This document shows, in pieces, positions 50,631-61,899 of a stretch of 64,000 bases of DNA. Made by a program: the position numbers and the translations under genes. The stretch spans positions 416,934-480,933 of the forward strand of contig NZ_MUXN01000001.1 of the NCBI RefSeq assembly GCF_001995215.1. Reading direction: 5' to 3'. Within the stretch, counting starts at the first letter, position 1. Every line of letters starts with the position of its first letter. Under the pieces are notes generated by a model, which made no database searches, was not told the origin of the DNA, and saw only the letters and a program-made list of their open reading frames with translations. Origin of the DNA: Amycolatopsis azurea DSM 43854 (GTDB taxonomy: Bacteria; Actinomycetota; Actinomycetes; Mycobacteriales; Pseudonocardiaceae).

Positions 50631-52250
50631 GTGACCGAGCTTATTGACCACCGGTTAAGACGATCCTGGACGCCCGAGGCGGGTGACGCGGCCCACCTTC
50701 CGGCGAAGGCCCTGCGGTGGCTCGTCCAGCGTATCGGCCCGCTGGGCTCCGCGGCGCCCTTCGCACCCGATTCGGCGCTGTCCGTTCCCGAACCGCTGCT
50801 GGGCGAACAGCCGAAGCGAGACCTCGAGGAGCTCGTCGGCGCCGGACACGTTCTGGTGACGCCGGGGGAGCGGCTCGCGCGGGCGAGCGGGCTGTCCTAT
50901 CTGGACTTGGTACGGCGCCGCGGGTTCGGTGATTTTCCGGTACCGGACGCCGTCGTCCTGCCGGGGAATCCCGACGAAGTCCAGTCGGTGCTGGAAATCT
51001 GCGCCCGGCACGACGTCGGCGTCGTCCCGTTCGGCGGCGGGACGTCGGTGGTCGGCGGGGTCGCGGCGCTGCGCGGGGACAAGAGCGCGGTGATCGCGCT
51101 CGACCTCACCAGGCTCGGCGAACTGGTCTCCGTCGACCCCGTCTCGCGGATCGCGGTCCTGCAGGCGGGGGTCACCGGCCCGGAGGCCGACCGGCTGCTC
51201 GCCGGGCACGGCTTCACCCTCGGGCACGTGCCCCAGTCCTACGAACGCGCCACGATCGGAGGGTTCGCCGCGACCCGGTCCGCCGGTCAGGCCTCGTCGG
51301 GTTACGGCCGGTTCGAGGACATGGTCAAGGGCGTCCGGCTCGCGACCCCGCGCGGTGAGTGGAAACTCGGCGTCGCGCCCGCGTCGGCCGCGGGACCCGA
51401 CCTGCGCCACCTCGCCGTCGGCAGTGAGGGCGCGCTCGGTGTGATCACCGAGGTCGCCCTCCGCGTCCGCCCGGTGCCGGAGGTCCGCCGTTACGAGGGC
51501 TACGTCCTCGACGGCTGGGAAAACGGCACCGCGGCGATCCGCGAGCTCGCCCAGCGGCACGTGCTCGCCGACGTCACGCGACTGTCCGATGTGGACGAGA
51601 GCGAGGTTTCGCTGGCACTCAACGACAACTGGAAGACCAAGGCGCTGCGCCGGTATCTCAAGGCACGCGGGGTCCAAGCGCCTTGCCTGCTGATCGTCGG
51701 CTGGGAAGGCGCGTCGAAACACGAGGTCTCCCGGCGCCGTAAGGAAACGACCCGAGTGCTGGAGCCGTACGGCGCCGTCCGCATCGGCGCCGCGCTCGGC
51801 GAATCCTGGCGCCGCGGCCGGTTCTCCGGGCCCCGGCAGCGGGACGCGTTGATGGACAACGGCGTCTGCGTCGAAACCCTGGAAACCGCCGCGTACTGGG
51901 CGGAACTGAGCGACCTGCGCGACGCCGTCCGCGCCGCGCTCACCGCCACCCTCGGCAGGGCCGTCATCATGTGCCACGTTTCGCACGCCTACGAAACGGG
52001 CGCGTCGCTGTACTTCACCGTGCTCACCGCGCGCGACGAGGCCGACCCGATCGGCCAGTGGCAGCGCGCGAAGGCGGCGGCGTCGGAGGCGATCACCGGG
52101 ATCGGCACCATCTCGCACCACCACGCCATCGGCGCCGATCACGCGCGCTATCTGCCGTCGGAGATCGGCGAGATCGGCGTCGAAGTGTTGCGGGCGGCGA
52201 AAAAGGTCGTCGATCCGGCCGGGATCCTCAATCCCGGGAAGCTTCTCTGA
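50631..52250 (+). CDS. FAD-binding oxidase, AGPS-like (Rv2251 type)
   Basis: Flavoenzyme of 539 aa with the PCMH/VAO fold: FAD loop VVPFGGGTSVVGGVAAL, TIGGFAATRSAGQASSGYGR, then a C-terminal cap with GIGTISHHHAIGADHARYL. It belongs to the alkyldihydroxyacetone-phosphate synthase-like group, whose characterised members swap an acyl for an alkyl chain on dihydroxyacetone phosphate. The neighbouring glpD makes dihydroxyacetone phosphate, so an ether-lipid or related glycerolipid role is attractive but unproved. It ends 23 bases inside the convergent cyclotransferase-like gene. Confidence 0.86.
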   Translation: MTELIDHRLRRSWTPEAGDAAHLPAKALRWLVQRIGPLGSAAPFAPDSALSVPEPLLGEQPKRDLEELVGAGHVLVTPGERLARASGLSYLDLVRRRGFGDFPVPDAVVLPGNPDEVQSVLEICARHDVGVVPFGGGTSVVGGVAALRGDKSAVIALDLTRLGELVSVDPVSRIAVLQAGVTGPEADRLLAGHGFTLGHVPQSYERATIGGFAATRSAGQASSGYGRFEDMVKGVRLATPRGEWKLGVAPASAAGPDLRHLAVGSEGALGVITEVALRVRPVPEVRRYEGYVLDGWENGTAAIRELAQRHVLADVTRLSDVDESEVSLALNDNWKTKALRRYLKARGVQAPCLLIVGWEGASKHEVSRRRKETTRVLEPYGAVRIGAALGESWRRGRFSGPRQRDALMDNGVCVETLETAAYWAELSDLRDAVRAALTATLGRAVIMCHVSHAYETGASLYFTVLTARDEADPIGQWQRAKAAASEAITGIGTISHHHAIGADHARYLPSEIGEIGVEVLRAAKKVVDPAGILNPGKLL

Positions 52251-52872
52251 CCAGTGTCCCGGCTTCGACCAGCGTGCAGTCCAGGCCGTGCGTCTCGGCG
52301 GGGATCCCTTGCAGCGCCGCGGCCCGGCGCTGTTCGAGGTCGGCGACGCGGATGTGCCTGCCGTCCACCAGGATCGGCAGACGGATGTCCGCGGCGCCGA
52401 CGTAGGCCACCACGTCGTCGAGCACGGTGCCGTCGTCGAGGGTGATGGCCGGGGCGGTCAGCCGCACCAGGCGGTAGCGCTGCCCGTTGCCCTCGCATTC
52501 GTTGAGCACGGCGAGCTGGTCGGGGGTCGCGAACCAGACGGCGTGCTCCTCGACGACCCCCGGGGCGGAGGCGAGCGTGGCAGGCCGCTGCCCGTCCCGG
52601 AACCGCAGGCCGGACGCCCAGACCGCGGCCAGGTCGGTGCAGCGCGCATGGCAGACGACGACAGGGCCCCGCAGGCCCATGTTCTCCCGCAGCCAGGTGA
52701 TCTTCGACGGGCACGCGTTCGAGCCGTAGGCGAGCACGGCCTGGCGTTCGCGCCAGCCTTCCGGCGCAGTGTCGAGACTGTGCCCGGCGCCGTCGAAGTG
52801 GACGAACGAATGGCCCGGCCGCGCTCCCGGGTACGGGTCGGCGGGGAAGTCGGCGTCGGTGAAGAGTTTCAC
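52228..52872 (-). CDS. Gamma-glutamylcyclotransferase-like protein
   Basis: A 214-aa cytoplasmic protein. The core starts with [17 protein letters not shown], whose YGSN is the substrate loop of the gamma-glutamylcyclotransferase fold, and [14 protein letters not shown] follows in the middle. It may cleave gamma-glutamyl amides, but the family includes proteins of other function and the catalytic Glu cannot be placed with certainty. The GTG at 52872 overlaps the mscR stop (GTGA), so the two are one operon; thus a link to low-molecular-weight thiol turnover is possible. Confidence 0.72.
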   Translation of the reverse strand: MKLFTDADFPADPYPGARPGHSFVHFDGAGHSLDTAPEGWRERQAVLAYGSNACPSKITWLRENMGLRGPVVVCHARCTDLAAVWASGLRFRDGQRPATLASAPGVVEEHAVWFATPDQLAVLNECEGNGQRYRLVRLTAPAITLDDGTVLDDVVAYVGAADIRLPILVDGRHIRVADLEQRRAAALQGIPAETHGLDCTLVEAGTLVREASRD

Positions 52873-53963
52873 CACGTCACCACACTGCGGAGGACGTCCC
52901 CGTCGTGCATGCGCCCGAAGGCCTGCTCGACGCCGTCGAGGGCGATCCGCTCGGTGACGAATTTGTCGAGCGGGAGCCTGCCCTGGAGGTAGAGGTCGAT
53001 CAGCATCGGGAAATCGCGTGAGGGCAGGCAATCGCCGTACCACGAGGACTTCAGCGAGCCGCCGCGCGCGAAGAAGTCGATCAGCGGCAGCTCCAGCCGC
53101 ATGTCCGGGGTCGGGACGCCGACGAGCACGACCGTGCCCGCCAGATCGCGGCCGTAGAACGCCTGCCGCCACGTTTCGGGCCTGCCGACCGCGTCGATGA
53201 CGACGTCCGCGCCGAACGAATCGGTGAACTCCTGGATCGCCTCGACGACCTGGTCTTCGCTCAGCCCCTTGCTGTTCAGTGTGTGGGTGGCGCCGAAGTC
53301 CTTGGCCCAGGCGAGTTTCCGGTCGTCGGTGTCGATGGCGACGATGGTCTTCGCGCCGGCCAGGTTCGCACCGGCGATGGCCGCGTCACCGACGCCGCCG
53401 CAGCCGATGACCGCGACGGAATCGCCGCGGCTCACCGCGCCGGTGTTCAGCGCCGCGCCGAGCCCGGCCATCACCCCGCAGCCGAGCAGCCCGGCGACGG
53501 CGGGTTCGGCGGCGGGGTCGACCTTCGTGCACTGTCCACTGTGGACGAGCGTATTTTCGAGGAACGCCCCGACGCCGAGCGCCGGGGACAGGGCGGTGCC
53601 GTCGGCCAGCGTCATCGGCCGGGCGGCGTTGAACGTCGAGAAGCAGTACCAGGGCCTGCCCCGGCGACAGGCCCGGCAGGTGCCGCAGACCGCGCGCCAG
53701 TTCAGGATCACGTAGTCGCCCGGTTCCAGATCCGTGACCCCGTCGCCGACCGCCGCCACGAATCCCGCGGCCTCGTGGCCGAGCAGGAACGGGAACGCGT
53801 CGTTGATCCCGCCCTCGCGGTAGTGGAGATCCGTATGGCAGACGCCGCATGCCTTGACCGAGACGACGGCCTCGCCGGGCCCGGGATCGGGCACCGTCAC
53901 GGACTCCAGTGAGACCGGTTCACCCTTGGCGCGGGAAACGACGCCCTGGACCTCGTACGGCAT
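52869..53963 (-). CDS. mscR: S-(hydroxymethyl)mycothiol dehydrogenase
   Basis: Zinc alcohol dehydrogenase of 364 aa that oxidises the mycothiol adduct of formaldehyde (mycothiol-dependent formaldehyde dehydrogenase, also S-nitrosomycothiol reductase). Catalytic zinc ligands are Cys42 (GVCHTDL), His63-Glu64 (GHEAAG) and Cys162; structural zinc cysteines are 93, 96, 99 and 107. The nucleotide fold is GCGGVG (187-192). Long blocks such as [18 protein letters not shown] and [20 protein letters not shown] match what I recall of the mycobacterial enzyme. The ATG at 53963 follows GGAGG. It indicates that the host makes mycothiol. Confidence 0.93.
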   Translation of the reverse strand: MPYEVQGVVSRAKGEPVSLESVTVPDPGPGEAVVSVKACGVCHTDLHYREGGINDAFPFLLGHEAAGFVAAVGDGVTDLEPGDYVILNWRAVCGTCRACRRGRPWYCFSTFNAARPMTLADGTALSPALGVGAFLENTLVHSGQCTKVDPAAEPAVAGLLGCGVMAGLGAALNTGAVSRGDSVAVIGCGGVGDAAIAGANLAGAKTIVAIDTDDRKLAWAKDFGATHTLNSKGLSEDQVVEAIQEFTDSFGADVVIDAVGRPETWRQAFYGRDLAGTVVLVGVPTPDMRLELPLIDFFARGGSLKSSWYGDCLPSRDFPMLIDLYLQGRLPLDKFVTERIALDGVEQAFGRMHDGDVLRSVVTW

Positions 53964-54043
53964 ACCCACCTCCGAGTAGTCGACTCCGTAGCTTGCCACG
54001 GAATCCACTCCGGCCGCGAGATCCGCTCGGGTGGGGAAACGAT

Positions 54044-55306
54044 TCAGTTGGGGGTGATGATGTACGCGACCCCGCCCGGGCCGCTGGAGACCCCGCCGGT
54101 GGTGTTGTACCGCTTGGTGCGCTGCCAGATCGTCTCGAACTGGTGTCGTTTGTAGACGTTCCGGACCCGGTCGTTGCTGCTGGCGGCCGGGTCGTTCGCG
54201 ATCACGTCACCGTCCTTCGTGAAGCCGACGACGACCATGATGTGCCCGGCGGTGCCGTAGCCCGCGCCGTCGAGTTCCTCGGCCTTGAACGACTGCGACG
54301 TGATCACCGGGATGCCGCGCGCGATGTACTTCTCGAGTTCGTTCAAGGAGTGCAAACGGGTGATGTGCCCACGCAGTCCGAGTGAAGCGGCGTACGCGGT
54401 GTTGAACGGCCAGTTGCCGGTTCCGTCGTAGGCGTAGTCGAACGTGTAGCGGGCCGCGTACGCGACGGTCGGATCGACGTAACCCTCCGGAATCCACGCC
54501 ATGTCCTCGGGCTTGGGCCGTTTGCCCCAGTACTCGGCCACCATTTCGGTGGAAGTCGGGCTGCACCAGTTCTCGCCGCCGCCCCCGTACTCCGGGAACT
54601 GTCCTTTGTGGAGGTTCTGGGCGTACGCGGGAACCTTGAGTTCGATCCCGGTGGCGCGGCCCGGTTTCGTCGCCTTGACCTCGAACCGGTCCGGGACCAG
54701 CGACGTCATGGCGCCGGCCGACGTCACCGACGGTGTGACGCGGGAACCGGCTTCGCGGTACAGGCTCACCCGAAGCTGATACGACCGGAGCGCGACACCC
54801 GCCTTCATCACCAGCGTGTCGACGTCGACCGCGGCGTTGGCGTCGCTCTGGCCGTCGACGCTGGTGCGCTTGATGTCGGCGTCTCCGCTGGCCCAGCGGC
54901 CCATGACGTACCAGGCTGTTTCGGTGCCCGACGAAGTACGGCCCTTCGCCTCGACCTTGATCCAGGTCTTGGCCGGTGTCTTCGCGTTCCACGACGCGAC
55001 CAGCTGGGAGGCGTCGAAGCCCTGCGTGTGGCTCCTCGACGTCCATTGGCCGTATTCGTAGGTCTTCGTGGTGCCGAGCACGGGTTCGGTGTGCTCGATG
55101 GTGCCGATCGGGCGATCGATGCGCAGCGCGCCGTGATCGAGGCCGAGCCCCTCCAGCCTGCCGTCACGGAAACCGTGGTGACCGGACCATTCGTGGTAGT
55201 CGATCGACTCGTCGTCGCCACGGCCGGGGCCCGCCTCCGCCGTCTGTGCCGTCACCGCTGTCAGCGTAGCGATCGTCAGCAGCGTGACCAGGCCTCGTAT
55301 GCGCAT
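54044..55306 (-). CDS. Secreted C39-like cysteine peptidase
   Basis: An exported protein of 420 aa. A Sec signal ends near residue 25 (AQTAEA). The N-terminal part (about 35-215) is a beta-rich domain of unknown function. The C-terminal peptidase C39-like domain has Cys248 in [15 protein letters not shown], His355 in [12 protein letters not shown] and Asn371-Asp372, a complete catalytic set. The ATG at 55306 with GGAG upstream is used instead of the longer frame to 55330. It acts outside the cell, on an unknown peptide or protein. Regulation is not evident. Confidence 0.85.
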   Translation of the reverse strand: MRIRGLVTLLTIATLTAVTAQTAEAGPGRGDDESIDYHEWSGHHGFRDGRLEGLGLDHGALRIDRPIGTIEHTEPVLGTTKTYEYGQWTSRSHTQGFDASQLVASWNAKTPAKTWIKVEAKGRTSSGTETAWYVMGRWASGDADIKRTSVDGQSDANAAVDVDTLVMKAGVALRSYQLRVSLYREAGSRVTPSVTSAGAMTSLVPDRFEVKATKPGRATGIELKVPAYAQNLHKGQFPEYGGGGENWCSPTSTEMVAEYWGKRPKPEDMAWIPEGYVDPTVAYAARYTFDYAYDGTGNWPFNTAYAASLGLRGHITRLHSLNELEKYIARGIPVITSQSFKAEELDGAGYGTAGHIMVVVGFTKDGDVIANDPAASSNDRVRNVYKRHQFETIWQRTKRYNTTGGVSSGPGGVAYIITPN

Positions 55307-55418
55307 CGCGGCTCCATCCCTCGAATCCACCCAGTAGGGAAGGGATTTTCGCTGTTCGCGCGAGGTATGTAAACAGTTGCCCGAGTCTGTGTCGCTTTCG
55401 CGACCAGGCGGCCCAAGC

Positions 55419-57140
55419 TCATGCCAACGGGTGGGTCAGCAGCAGCTCCGTGTTCTGGTCCTGGGCGGTGCCGACGGCGCCGAGGGAAGCGTGGATGTCG
55501 TTGTACGAGAACTCCCGGTACAGCGACGCAAGCGCTTGCGTCGAGGTGTCCGAGTACGAAGCCTCGTACGGCGCCTCCGCCTCGATCAGGGTCGTGAACA
55601 GCGAAAGCGTGCCGTCGGCGTTGTCGGCGACCTCGATGATCCGCGCGTGCTGCGGAAAGTCGATGTGCGACGCGGTGTTGATCTCCCAGAAGCCCTGCTT
55701 CGCCGTCTTGCCGGGGTGCGGGGTGATCTTGTTGTGGTGCGTGTGCCCGTTGACCCACGCCAGCACGTTCGGGAACCGGTTCAGCAGCGAGACGAACGTG
55801 TCGCCGTTGAGTCGCGGCTCCAGCGGGTGCCGCGCGTCCGGGAGGATGTTGCCCATGGTGTCGCTCGTGTGGTGGCTGAACAGGATGAACAGCTCGTCCG
55901 TCACGTTCTGCGTGACCTTGCGGCCGAAGAAGTCGTAGTACGTCGAGCTGTTGCGCTTGAGCGTGTTCTCCACCCAGGTGAACTGCCCGAGCCCGATCGA
56001 CCCGTCGGCCAGCCCGGCCATCGTCGTGGTGTCGAGGCTGATGCCGACGACGCCCGGCGCGATGCGGAAGGTGTAGTACACGTTCCGCCCGTCGGCGTTG
56101 TTCCCGCCGAACCCGTGGCCGACCGGACCGGGGCCGGTGTTGGCGGTGTCGAGGTGGTGCTGGACGAACTCCGCGGTGCTGAACGGCCGCCGTCGCTCGT
56201 CCGGGGTGATCTCGCGGATCGTGCCCGAACCGCCGAACAGCTCCGTGATGGGGACGCCCGAACCGGAACCGATCGCCTTGGCGAGCTTCCGCGACGTCGT
56301 CTCGTCCTTGCCGATCACCTTGAACCGGCCGGTGTACCAGGCGTCCATCACGGGCAGGTCCGGCACGGTGCCGACGATGCTGTCGTCGTGGTTGCCGAAG
56401 GTGCAGAACCACGGGACGTCGAGACCGGGCGAGGTGAAGGTGCTCGTCGCCGCGCCGAGCAGGCCCGGCAGCTGCGGGAAGCCCTTCTTCGTGTACGCGT
56501 CGTCCAGCGGCTTGCCGGGGTTCCAGTAGTGCGAGGACCCGGACGTCTGGACGCCTTCGTGCGTGTTCGGGTCACCCGAGGTCGGGTTCACCGTGCCGCC
56601 GTTGAGCACCTTGAGGAACCATTCGAGCTCGATCAGCTCGTGGTTGTCGGTGTTGTCGCCGGTGGTGACCATGAAGTCGATCGCCCGTCCGGTGAACGGG
56701 CCCGCCTTCAGGCTGTTCACCCGCTCCACCAGCGCCGTCGTCGCGACCGGGCCGAGCGTCTCCTGCGGCCGGTGCGCCGAGCCGACGAACGGGTGCAGGT
56801 ACTCGAACCGCGCCGGGCTCTCGGCGTCGGTGAAGTGCAGGTCGGTGAACTGCGCGAACGAGGCCATCGCGCGGCGGCGGTCGTCGCGGCCGGACTTCGG
56901 CGCGGCGAGCTCGCCACGGACGACGAGCGGCCAGCCGGGGCCCGCGGTCAGCCGCGTGTAGCCCGGTCCGCTCTTCAGCGGGGCGGCCGCGGATTCCAGC
57001 GTGGTGCCGGCGGTCCTCGTCGCGCGGGTCGTGGTGAGCGCGAGCGCGCGGTCGAGCGCGTTGGCGGTCGGCGTGCACAGCAGCAGGCCGACGCCGGCGG
57101 CGCCTGCCGTGGCGAAGGTGCGCCTGGAGATGTCGGACAT
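55419..57140 (-). CDS. Tat-exported metallophosphoesterase
   Basis: An exported phosphoesterase of 573 aa. The twin-arginine signal is SRRTFATAGAAGVG (5-18). Five metal-binding motifs of calcineurin-like enzymes are present in order: FTDLHF, TTGDNTDN, FGNHDD, FSHHTS and NGHTHHN. It matches the family described as PPA1498-type actinobacterial phosphoesterases. The substrate is unknown; Tat export suggests metal loading in the cytoplasm. The ATG at 57140 is chosen at the Tat start. No partner gene is evident. Confidence 0.88.
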   Translation of the reverse strand: MSDISRRTFATAGAAGVGLLLCTPTANALDRALALTTTRATRTAGTTLESAAAPLKSGPGYTRLTAGPGWPLVVRGELAAPKSGRDDRRRAMASFAQFTDLHFTDAESPARFEYLHPFVGSAHRPQETLGPVATTALVERVNSLKAGPFTGRAIDFMVTTGDNTDNHELIELEWFLKVLNGGTVNPTSGDPNTHEGVQTSGSSHYWNPGKPLDDAYTKKGFPQLPGLLGAATSTFTSPGLDVPWFCTFGNHDDSIVGTVPDLPVMDAWYTGRFKVIGKDETTSRKLAKAIGSGSGVPITELFGGSGTIREITPDERRRPFSTAEFVQHHLDTANTGPGPVGHGFGGNNADGRNVYYTFRIAPGVVGISLDTTTMAGLADGSIGLGQFTWVENTLKRNSSTYYDFFGRKVTQNVTDELFILFSHHTSDTMGNILPDARHPLEPRLNGDTFVSLLNRFPNVLAWVNGHTHHNKITPHPGKTAKQGFWEINTASHIDFPQHARIIEVADNADGTLSLFTTLIEAEAPYEASYSDTSTQALASLYREFSYNDIHASLGAVGTAQDQNTELLLTHPLA

Positions 57141-57317
57141 GGCGGTGCCCCTACTCGTCGCGGGTGGGTGTCGCGGACGGACGATGCCGGAAGACGTTAG
57201 CCGTGGGGTGAACTCCGGAAAAGGGTAATGCGAAGATTTGTCACGTTCGGCCGAATACGAAGGAATCAAGGCGGCTCTGGTTACGCTGGCCGCTTGTCGT
57301 ACGAGGAGGTGGCTCCG

Positions 57318-57752
57318 ATGGGTGCTTCGGCTTGGTCGGTCCGCGGCCGGTTCGACGGCGATCCGGAAGTGGCGCTGGACGCGATGAAGGCGCGGGTCTT
57401 CGCGGAGGGTGACTACCTCTGGGAAGAGGACGAACTCGGCCGCCCGGACTCGGTCGACGAGCTTTACGAGGTCGAGAGTGTCCAGGAGTCCGGGACCCAC
57501 TCAGTGCTCGACGTCCACGAGTTCATCAGCGCGACCGGCGAGGACGACTTCGGCACGATCCGGCCCTTGACCGACGCCGAACTCCTCGCCGCGTTCGGTA
57601 CCGAGGAGCCGTCCGTCGAGGGCTTCGACGAGCTCGACAAGGCGGGACGGCTGCCGTACGAACGCCGCCCGCGCTGGAGCGCGAACTGCGCGCTGCTCTA
57701 CGAGAACGACGTCGCCGTGGAGCTGGCGATCTGGGGCGTTTCCGGTGACTAG
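57318..57752 (+). CDS. Acidic hypothetical protein
   Basis: A soluble protein of 144 aa, rich in Asp and Glu, unrecognised by family. It begins MGASAWSVRGRFDGDPEVAL and ends CALLYENDVAVELAIWGVSGD; the middle mixes helices and strands with the partly repeated DELxEVES and DEL. The ATG at 57318 has AGGAGG about 10 bases before it, so I reject the longer frame from 57228. It lies between a divergent phosphoesterase and a convergent tetR. Many actinobacteria have similar short cytoplasmic proteins of unknown role. Confidence 0.7.
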   Translation: MGASAWSVRGRFDGDPEVALDAMKARVFAEGDYLWEEDELGRPDSVDELYEVESVQESGTHSVLDVHEFISATGEDDFGTIRPLTDAELLAAFGTEEPSVEGFDELDKAGRLPYERRPRWSANCALLYENDVAVELAIWGVSGD

Positions 57753-57807
57753 CGCCTGGCTCTCTTGAGGGAACGGGGGCGTGTCTGATCACGGGCCGAA
57801 TCGGTAC

Positions 57808-58416
57808 TCAAGACCGGCGGAGCCGGGCTGCCAGGCCGTCCAGGATCACTTCGACGCCCAGGTCGAACAGATCTTCGCTGCTCTGGGCCGCGAAAGCCGG
57901 GCCGAGCCTGCTCACGTGGGGATAGGCCGCGAGCCGCGCGAGGAAGCCTTCGTCCGGCTTCCGCGCCGGGAGGGTTTCCACCGAAGCGAGCACGTGTGCC
58001 GTGAGCAACCGCGAGATCCCCGCGGTGTCCTCTTCGGAGAACCCCGCCTCCAGCAGGATTCGCGCGGTCGTTTCGATATGGCCCAGCCGATGAGGCCCGG
58101 TCGGCGGGCGTTCGCGCAGCAGGGCGGCCGCGTCCCGGTGGCGCAGCAGCAGGGCGCGGAACTGGCGGAGCCCGCTCGCGAGCTGTTCGCGCCACGGCAG
58201 GTCGCGGTCGATCTCGAACGCGTCGGCGCAGATCGCTTCGGCGACGAGATCGAGCAGTTCGGCCTTGTCTTTGACGTGCCAGTACAGCGTCGGTGAGCTG
58301 ACGCCGAGCTTCGCCGCCAGGCGCCGGGTGCTCAGCTCCGCGAGACCGGTTTCGTCGAGCAGCTCGACGGCGGCCTCGGTGATCTTGGCGAGGTCCAGCG
58401 AGCCTTTGCGTGCCAC
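57808..58416 (-). CDS. TetR-type repressor with tetracycline-repressor-like C-terminus
   Basis: A repressor of 202 aa. The N-terminus LDLAKITEAAVELLDETG and helix-turn-helix LSTRRLAAKLGVSSPTLYWH (28-47) with VKDKAELLDLVAEAI closely follow the true TetR class (TetR_C family), closer to Tn10-type TetR than the other six regulators here. Two tet-operator-like palindromes lie in the 58-base gap to the divergent membrane-protein gene. It probably represses that gene and itself. The ligand is not necessarily tetracycline. Confidence 0.9.
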   Translation of the reverse strand: MARKGSLDLAKITEAAVELLDETGLAELSTRRLAAKLGVSSPTLYWHVKDKAELLDLVAEAICADAFEIDRDLPWREQLASGLRQFRALLLRHRDAAALLRERPPTGPHRLGHIETTARILLEAGFSEEDTAGISRLLTAHVLASVETLPARKPDEGFLARLAAYPHVSRLGPAFAAQSSEDLFDLGVEVILDGLAARLRRS

Positions 58417-58424
58417 CCGAGGAC

Positions 58425-58462
58425 TCTATCAGTGATAGATTTGTCTCTATCACTGATAGAGA
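58425..58462. promoter_or_regulatory. Twin tet-operator-like palindromes
   Basis: TCTATCA-G-TGATAGA (58425-58439) and TCTCTATCA-C-TGATAGAGA (58444-58462) are perfect inverted repeats, with centres at 58432 and 58453, 21 bases (two helical turns) apart. They differ from the Tn10 tetO consensus TCCCTATCAGTGATAGAGA at only one or two bases. They lie between the TetR gene and the membrane-protein gene. Confidence 0.85.
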
Positions 58463-58474
58463 ACGGGGGAAGTG

Positions 58475-58930
58475 ATGCTCTGGACACCGAAGATCCGCCT
58501 GGTCACGGTGCTGTGCTCGATCGTTTTCGTGCTCGGGACGGCGCTCCAGAACTACGCGATCATCGATCTGGACCTGATCGAAGCGAGCATGCGGCTCAAG
58601 GGCGCGGACACCGCCGAGTCGCCCACCTACCTCGGCGCGTTGCGGCTGGTGGGCGACGTCTTCATCGTCGGCAACGCGCTGGGACTGCTGGTCTGGTTCC
58701 GCTGGCGCTGGCTTTTTTGGCCGGTGCTCGCCTTCAACGTCGGTCAGGCGTTCGGCGTGTTCGTCGTGCCGTTCGAGGTGCACCGCGCCGCGATTGACGA
58801 ACACGGCTGGCCGGGTGTACTTCCGTCGCTGGTCACCGACGGCGGCGCGGTGATCCTGTCGATCGCGTTGATCGTCGCGTACGTCCGCTCGCGGCGGCTC
58901 ACGCGGACAGGCGACCCAGTTCGGCTTTGA
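58475..58930 (+). CDS. Small four-TM membrane protein under TetR control
   Basis: A membrane protein of 151 aa with four hydrophobic segments (about 10-28, 54-73, 79-98 and 118-138). There is no transporter signature, so it is not a classical efflux pump despite the tet-type operator. The ATG at 58475 with GGGGGA upstream is used; a GTG directly before it is possible. It ends 32 bases inside the convergent lipoprotein gene. Confidence 0.75.
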   Translation: MLWTPKIRLVTVLCSIVFVLGTALQNYAIIDLDLIEASMRLKGADTAESPTYLGALRLVGDVFIVGNALGLLVWFRWRWLFWPVLAFNVGQAFGVFVVPFEVHRAAIDEHGWPGVLPSLVTDGGAVILSIALIVAYVRSRRLTRTGDPVRL

Positions 58931-60161
58931 CGGCCTCGACCGCTTTCTTCGTCTCGGCGGCGGGGTCGGCGCCGTCGCGGGCGATGCGGCCCAGCGCGTC
59001 GACGAGCGCGGCGTTCGCCGAAGGTGTCCACAGTGGACCGGCGGCACGGCCGTTCTCCCGGACCAGCTTCGCGGCGTCGCCCGCCGTGTCGACCTTGTCG
59101 AGCACGCTCAGCCGCGCGGGCAGGTGGAACCCGAACCTGGTGGCGAACTCCTGCTGGAAATCGGTGCGTTCCAGCCAGAGCCACTTGACGAAGTCCTTGG
59201 CGGCGTTGGGGTTCAGGCTCTTGGCGTGCACCATCGAGCTCAGGCCGCCGACCGGCACGGACGGCGCGCCCGACGCGTCGAGCCGGGGGAAGGCCAGGAC
59301 GCCGAAGTCGTCTTTCACGGTGTCCTGGATCTTCGGCAGGTTCCACAGCCAGGTCCACTGCATGGCGGCGAGCCCGTCGATGAACGGGACCGGGTCCGGC
59401 CAGTCCGTCGAAGCGCCCAGCAGCAGCGAACCGTTGAGTTCGTGGAGTTTCGCGAACGCCGTGGCGGCACGCGGATCGTCGAAGCCGACGGATTTGCCGT
59501 CCTTGACGTAGTCGAGCCCGGCCGACCACAGCAGCGGTCCGGCGAGCGCCGCCGCGCCCGCGTCGTTGCCGGCGAACAGTCCTTTGACGCCGTCCTTGGA
59601 GAGTTTTCTCGCCGCGTCGACGAGTTCGTCGAGCGTCTGCGGCGGCTTGACCCCGGCCTCTTGCAGGAAGCTCTTGCGGTAGAAGAGAACCTGGGTGTCG
59701 AGTGCCTGCGGGATGCCGTAGAGCTTGCCGTCGACGGTCTGCGCCGCGAGCACCGAGGCGTTGAAATCGCCGCGCACGGGCCCGACGACGTCGTCGAGCG
59801 GAACGAGCAGGCCCTGCCGGACACGGTCGACGGTGACCTGGCCTTCGAAGACGTCCGGGACCGGGCCCGCCGTCAGCGCGGCGTTCAGTTTCGTCTCGTA
59901 GTCGTCGGGATTCCACTGCACCGCGACCTTGGACTTCTGGTACGCGGCCGCGTAGCGCGTGACGGCTTCCTGGACACCGGCTTCGGGATACGGGTGGTAC
60001 CACTGGGCGAGGTCCACCGGCTTCGGTTTCGGCCTGGTCACCCCGGCGGAGTACGCCGTCGAGGGCGGCGGGTTTCCTGTTTGGACACTGTTCGACCCGC
60101 AGGCTGAAAGCACGGCCGTCCCCGCCATGGCCAGGAACGCGCGCCTGCTTGTCTTACGCAC
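58899..60161 (-). CDS. Orphan sugar-type ABC substrate-binding lipoprotein
   Basis: An exported lipoprotein of 420 aa, Tat-like SRRAF at the start and lipobox LSAC with Cys21. The body fits extracellular solute-binding family 1 (GKLYGIPQALDTQVLFYRKS, LNPNAAKDFVKWLWLE), which bind oligosaccharides. No permease or ATPase gene is next to it, so it must borrow partners from elsewhere or act alone. The GTG at 60161 is preferred to the TTG codons just upstream. A family B hairpin lies immediately before its start. Confidence 0.85.
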   Translation of the reverse strand: MRKTSRRAFLAMAGTAVLSACGSNSVQTGNPPPSTAYSAGVTRPKPKPVDLAQWYHPYPEAGVQEAVTRYAAAYQKSKVAVQWNPDDYETKLNAALTAGPVPDVFEGQVTVDRVRQGLLVPLDDVVGPVRGDFNASVLAAQTVDGKLYGIPQALDTQVLFYRKSFLQEAGVKPPQTLDELVDAARKLSKDGVKGLFAGNDAGAAALAGPLLWSAGLDYVKDGKSVGFDDPRAATAFAKLHELNGSLLLGASTDWPDPVPFIDGLAAMQWTWLWNLPKIQDTVKDDFGVLAFPRLDASGAPSVPVGGLSSMVHAKSLNPNAAKDFVKWLWLERTDFQQEFATRFGFHLPARLSVLDKVDTAGDAAKLVRENGRAAGPLWTPSANAALVDALGRIARDGADPAAETKKAVEAVKAELGRLSA

Positions 60162-60182
60162 CAACAAACCCTTCGCCGAACG

Positions 60183-60232
60183 CCGTGAAGGCCTCCTTGA
60201 GGGACCCAGGGTCCCTCAAGGAGGCCTTCACG
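60183..60232. repeat. Family B hairpin between the fadD stop and the lipoprotein start
   Basis: Perfect 25-base arms beginning CCGTGAAGGCCTCCTTGAGG and a 2-3-base apex. Almost identical to the copy at 16210. It lies between the fadD stop (60262) and the lipoprotein start (60161) on the same strand, so it would separate the two transcripts. Confidence 0.9.
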
Positions 60233-60261
60233 GAAGGCTAGGCGCGCGGGAGATTAACCCG

Positions 60262-61899
<1,638 letters not shown>

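Noticed and set aside
57228..57317. N-terminal extension of the acidic hypothetical protein
   Set aside because: The AGGAGG ribosome site precedes the internal ATG at 57318, and the extension would overlap the divergent promoter region.
58425..58462. The TetR/membrane-protein pair as a tetracycline resistance determinant
   Set aside because: The membrane protein has only four TM segments and no MFS or ribosomal-protection motif.
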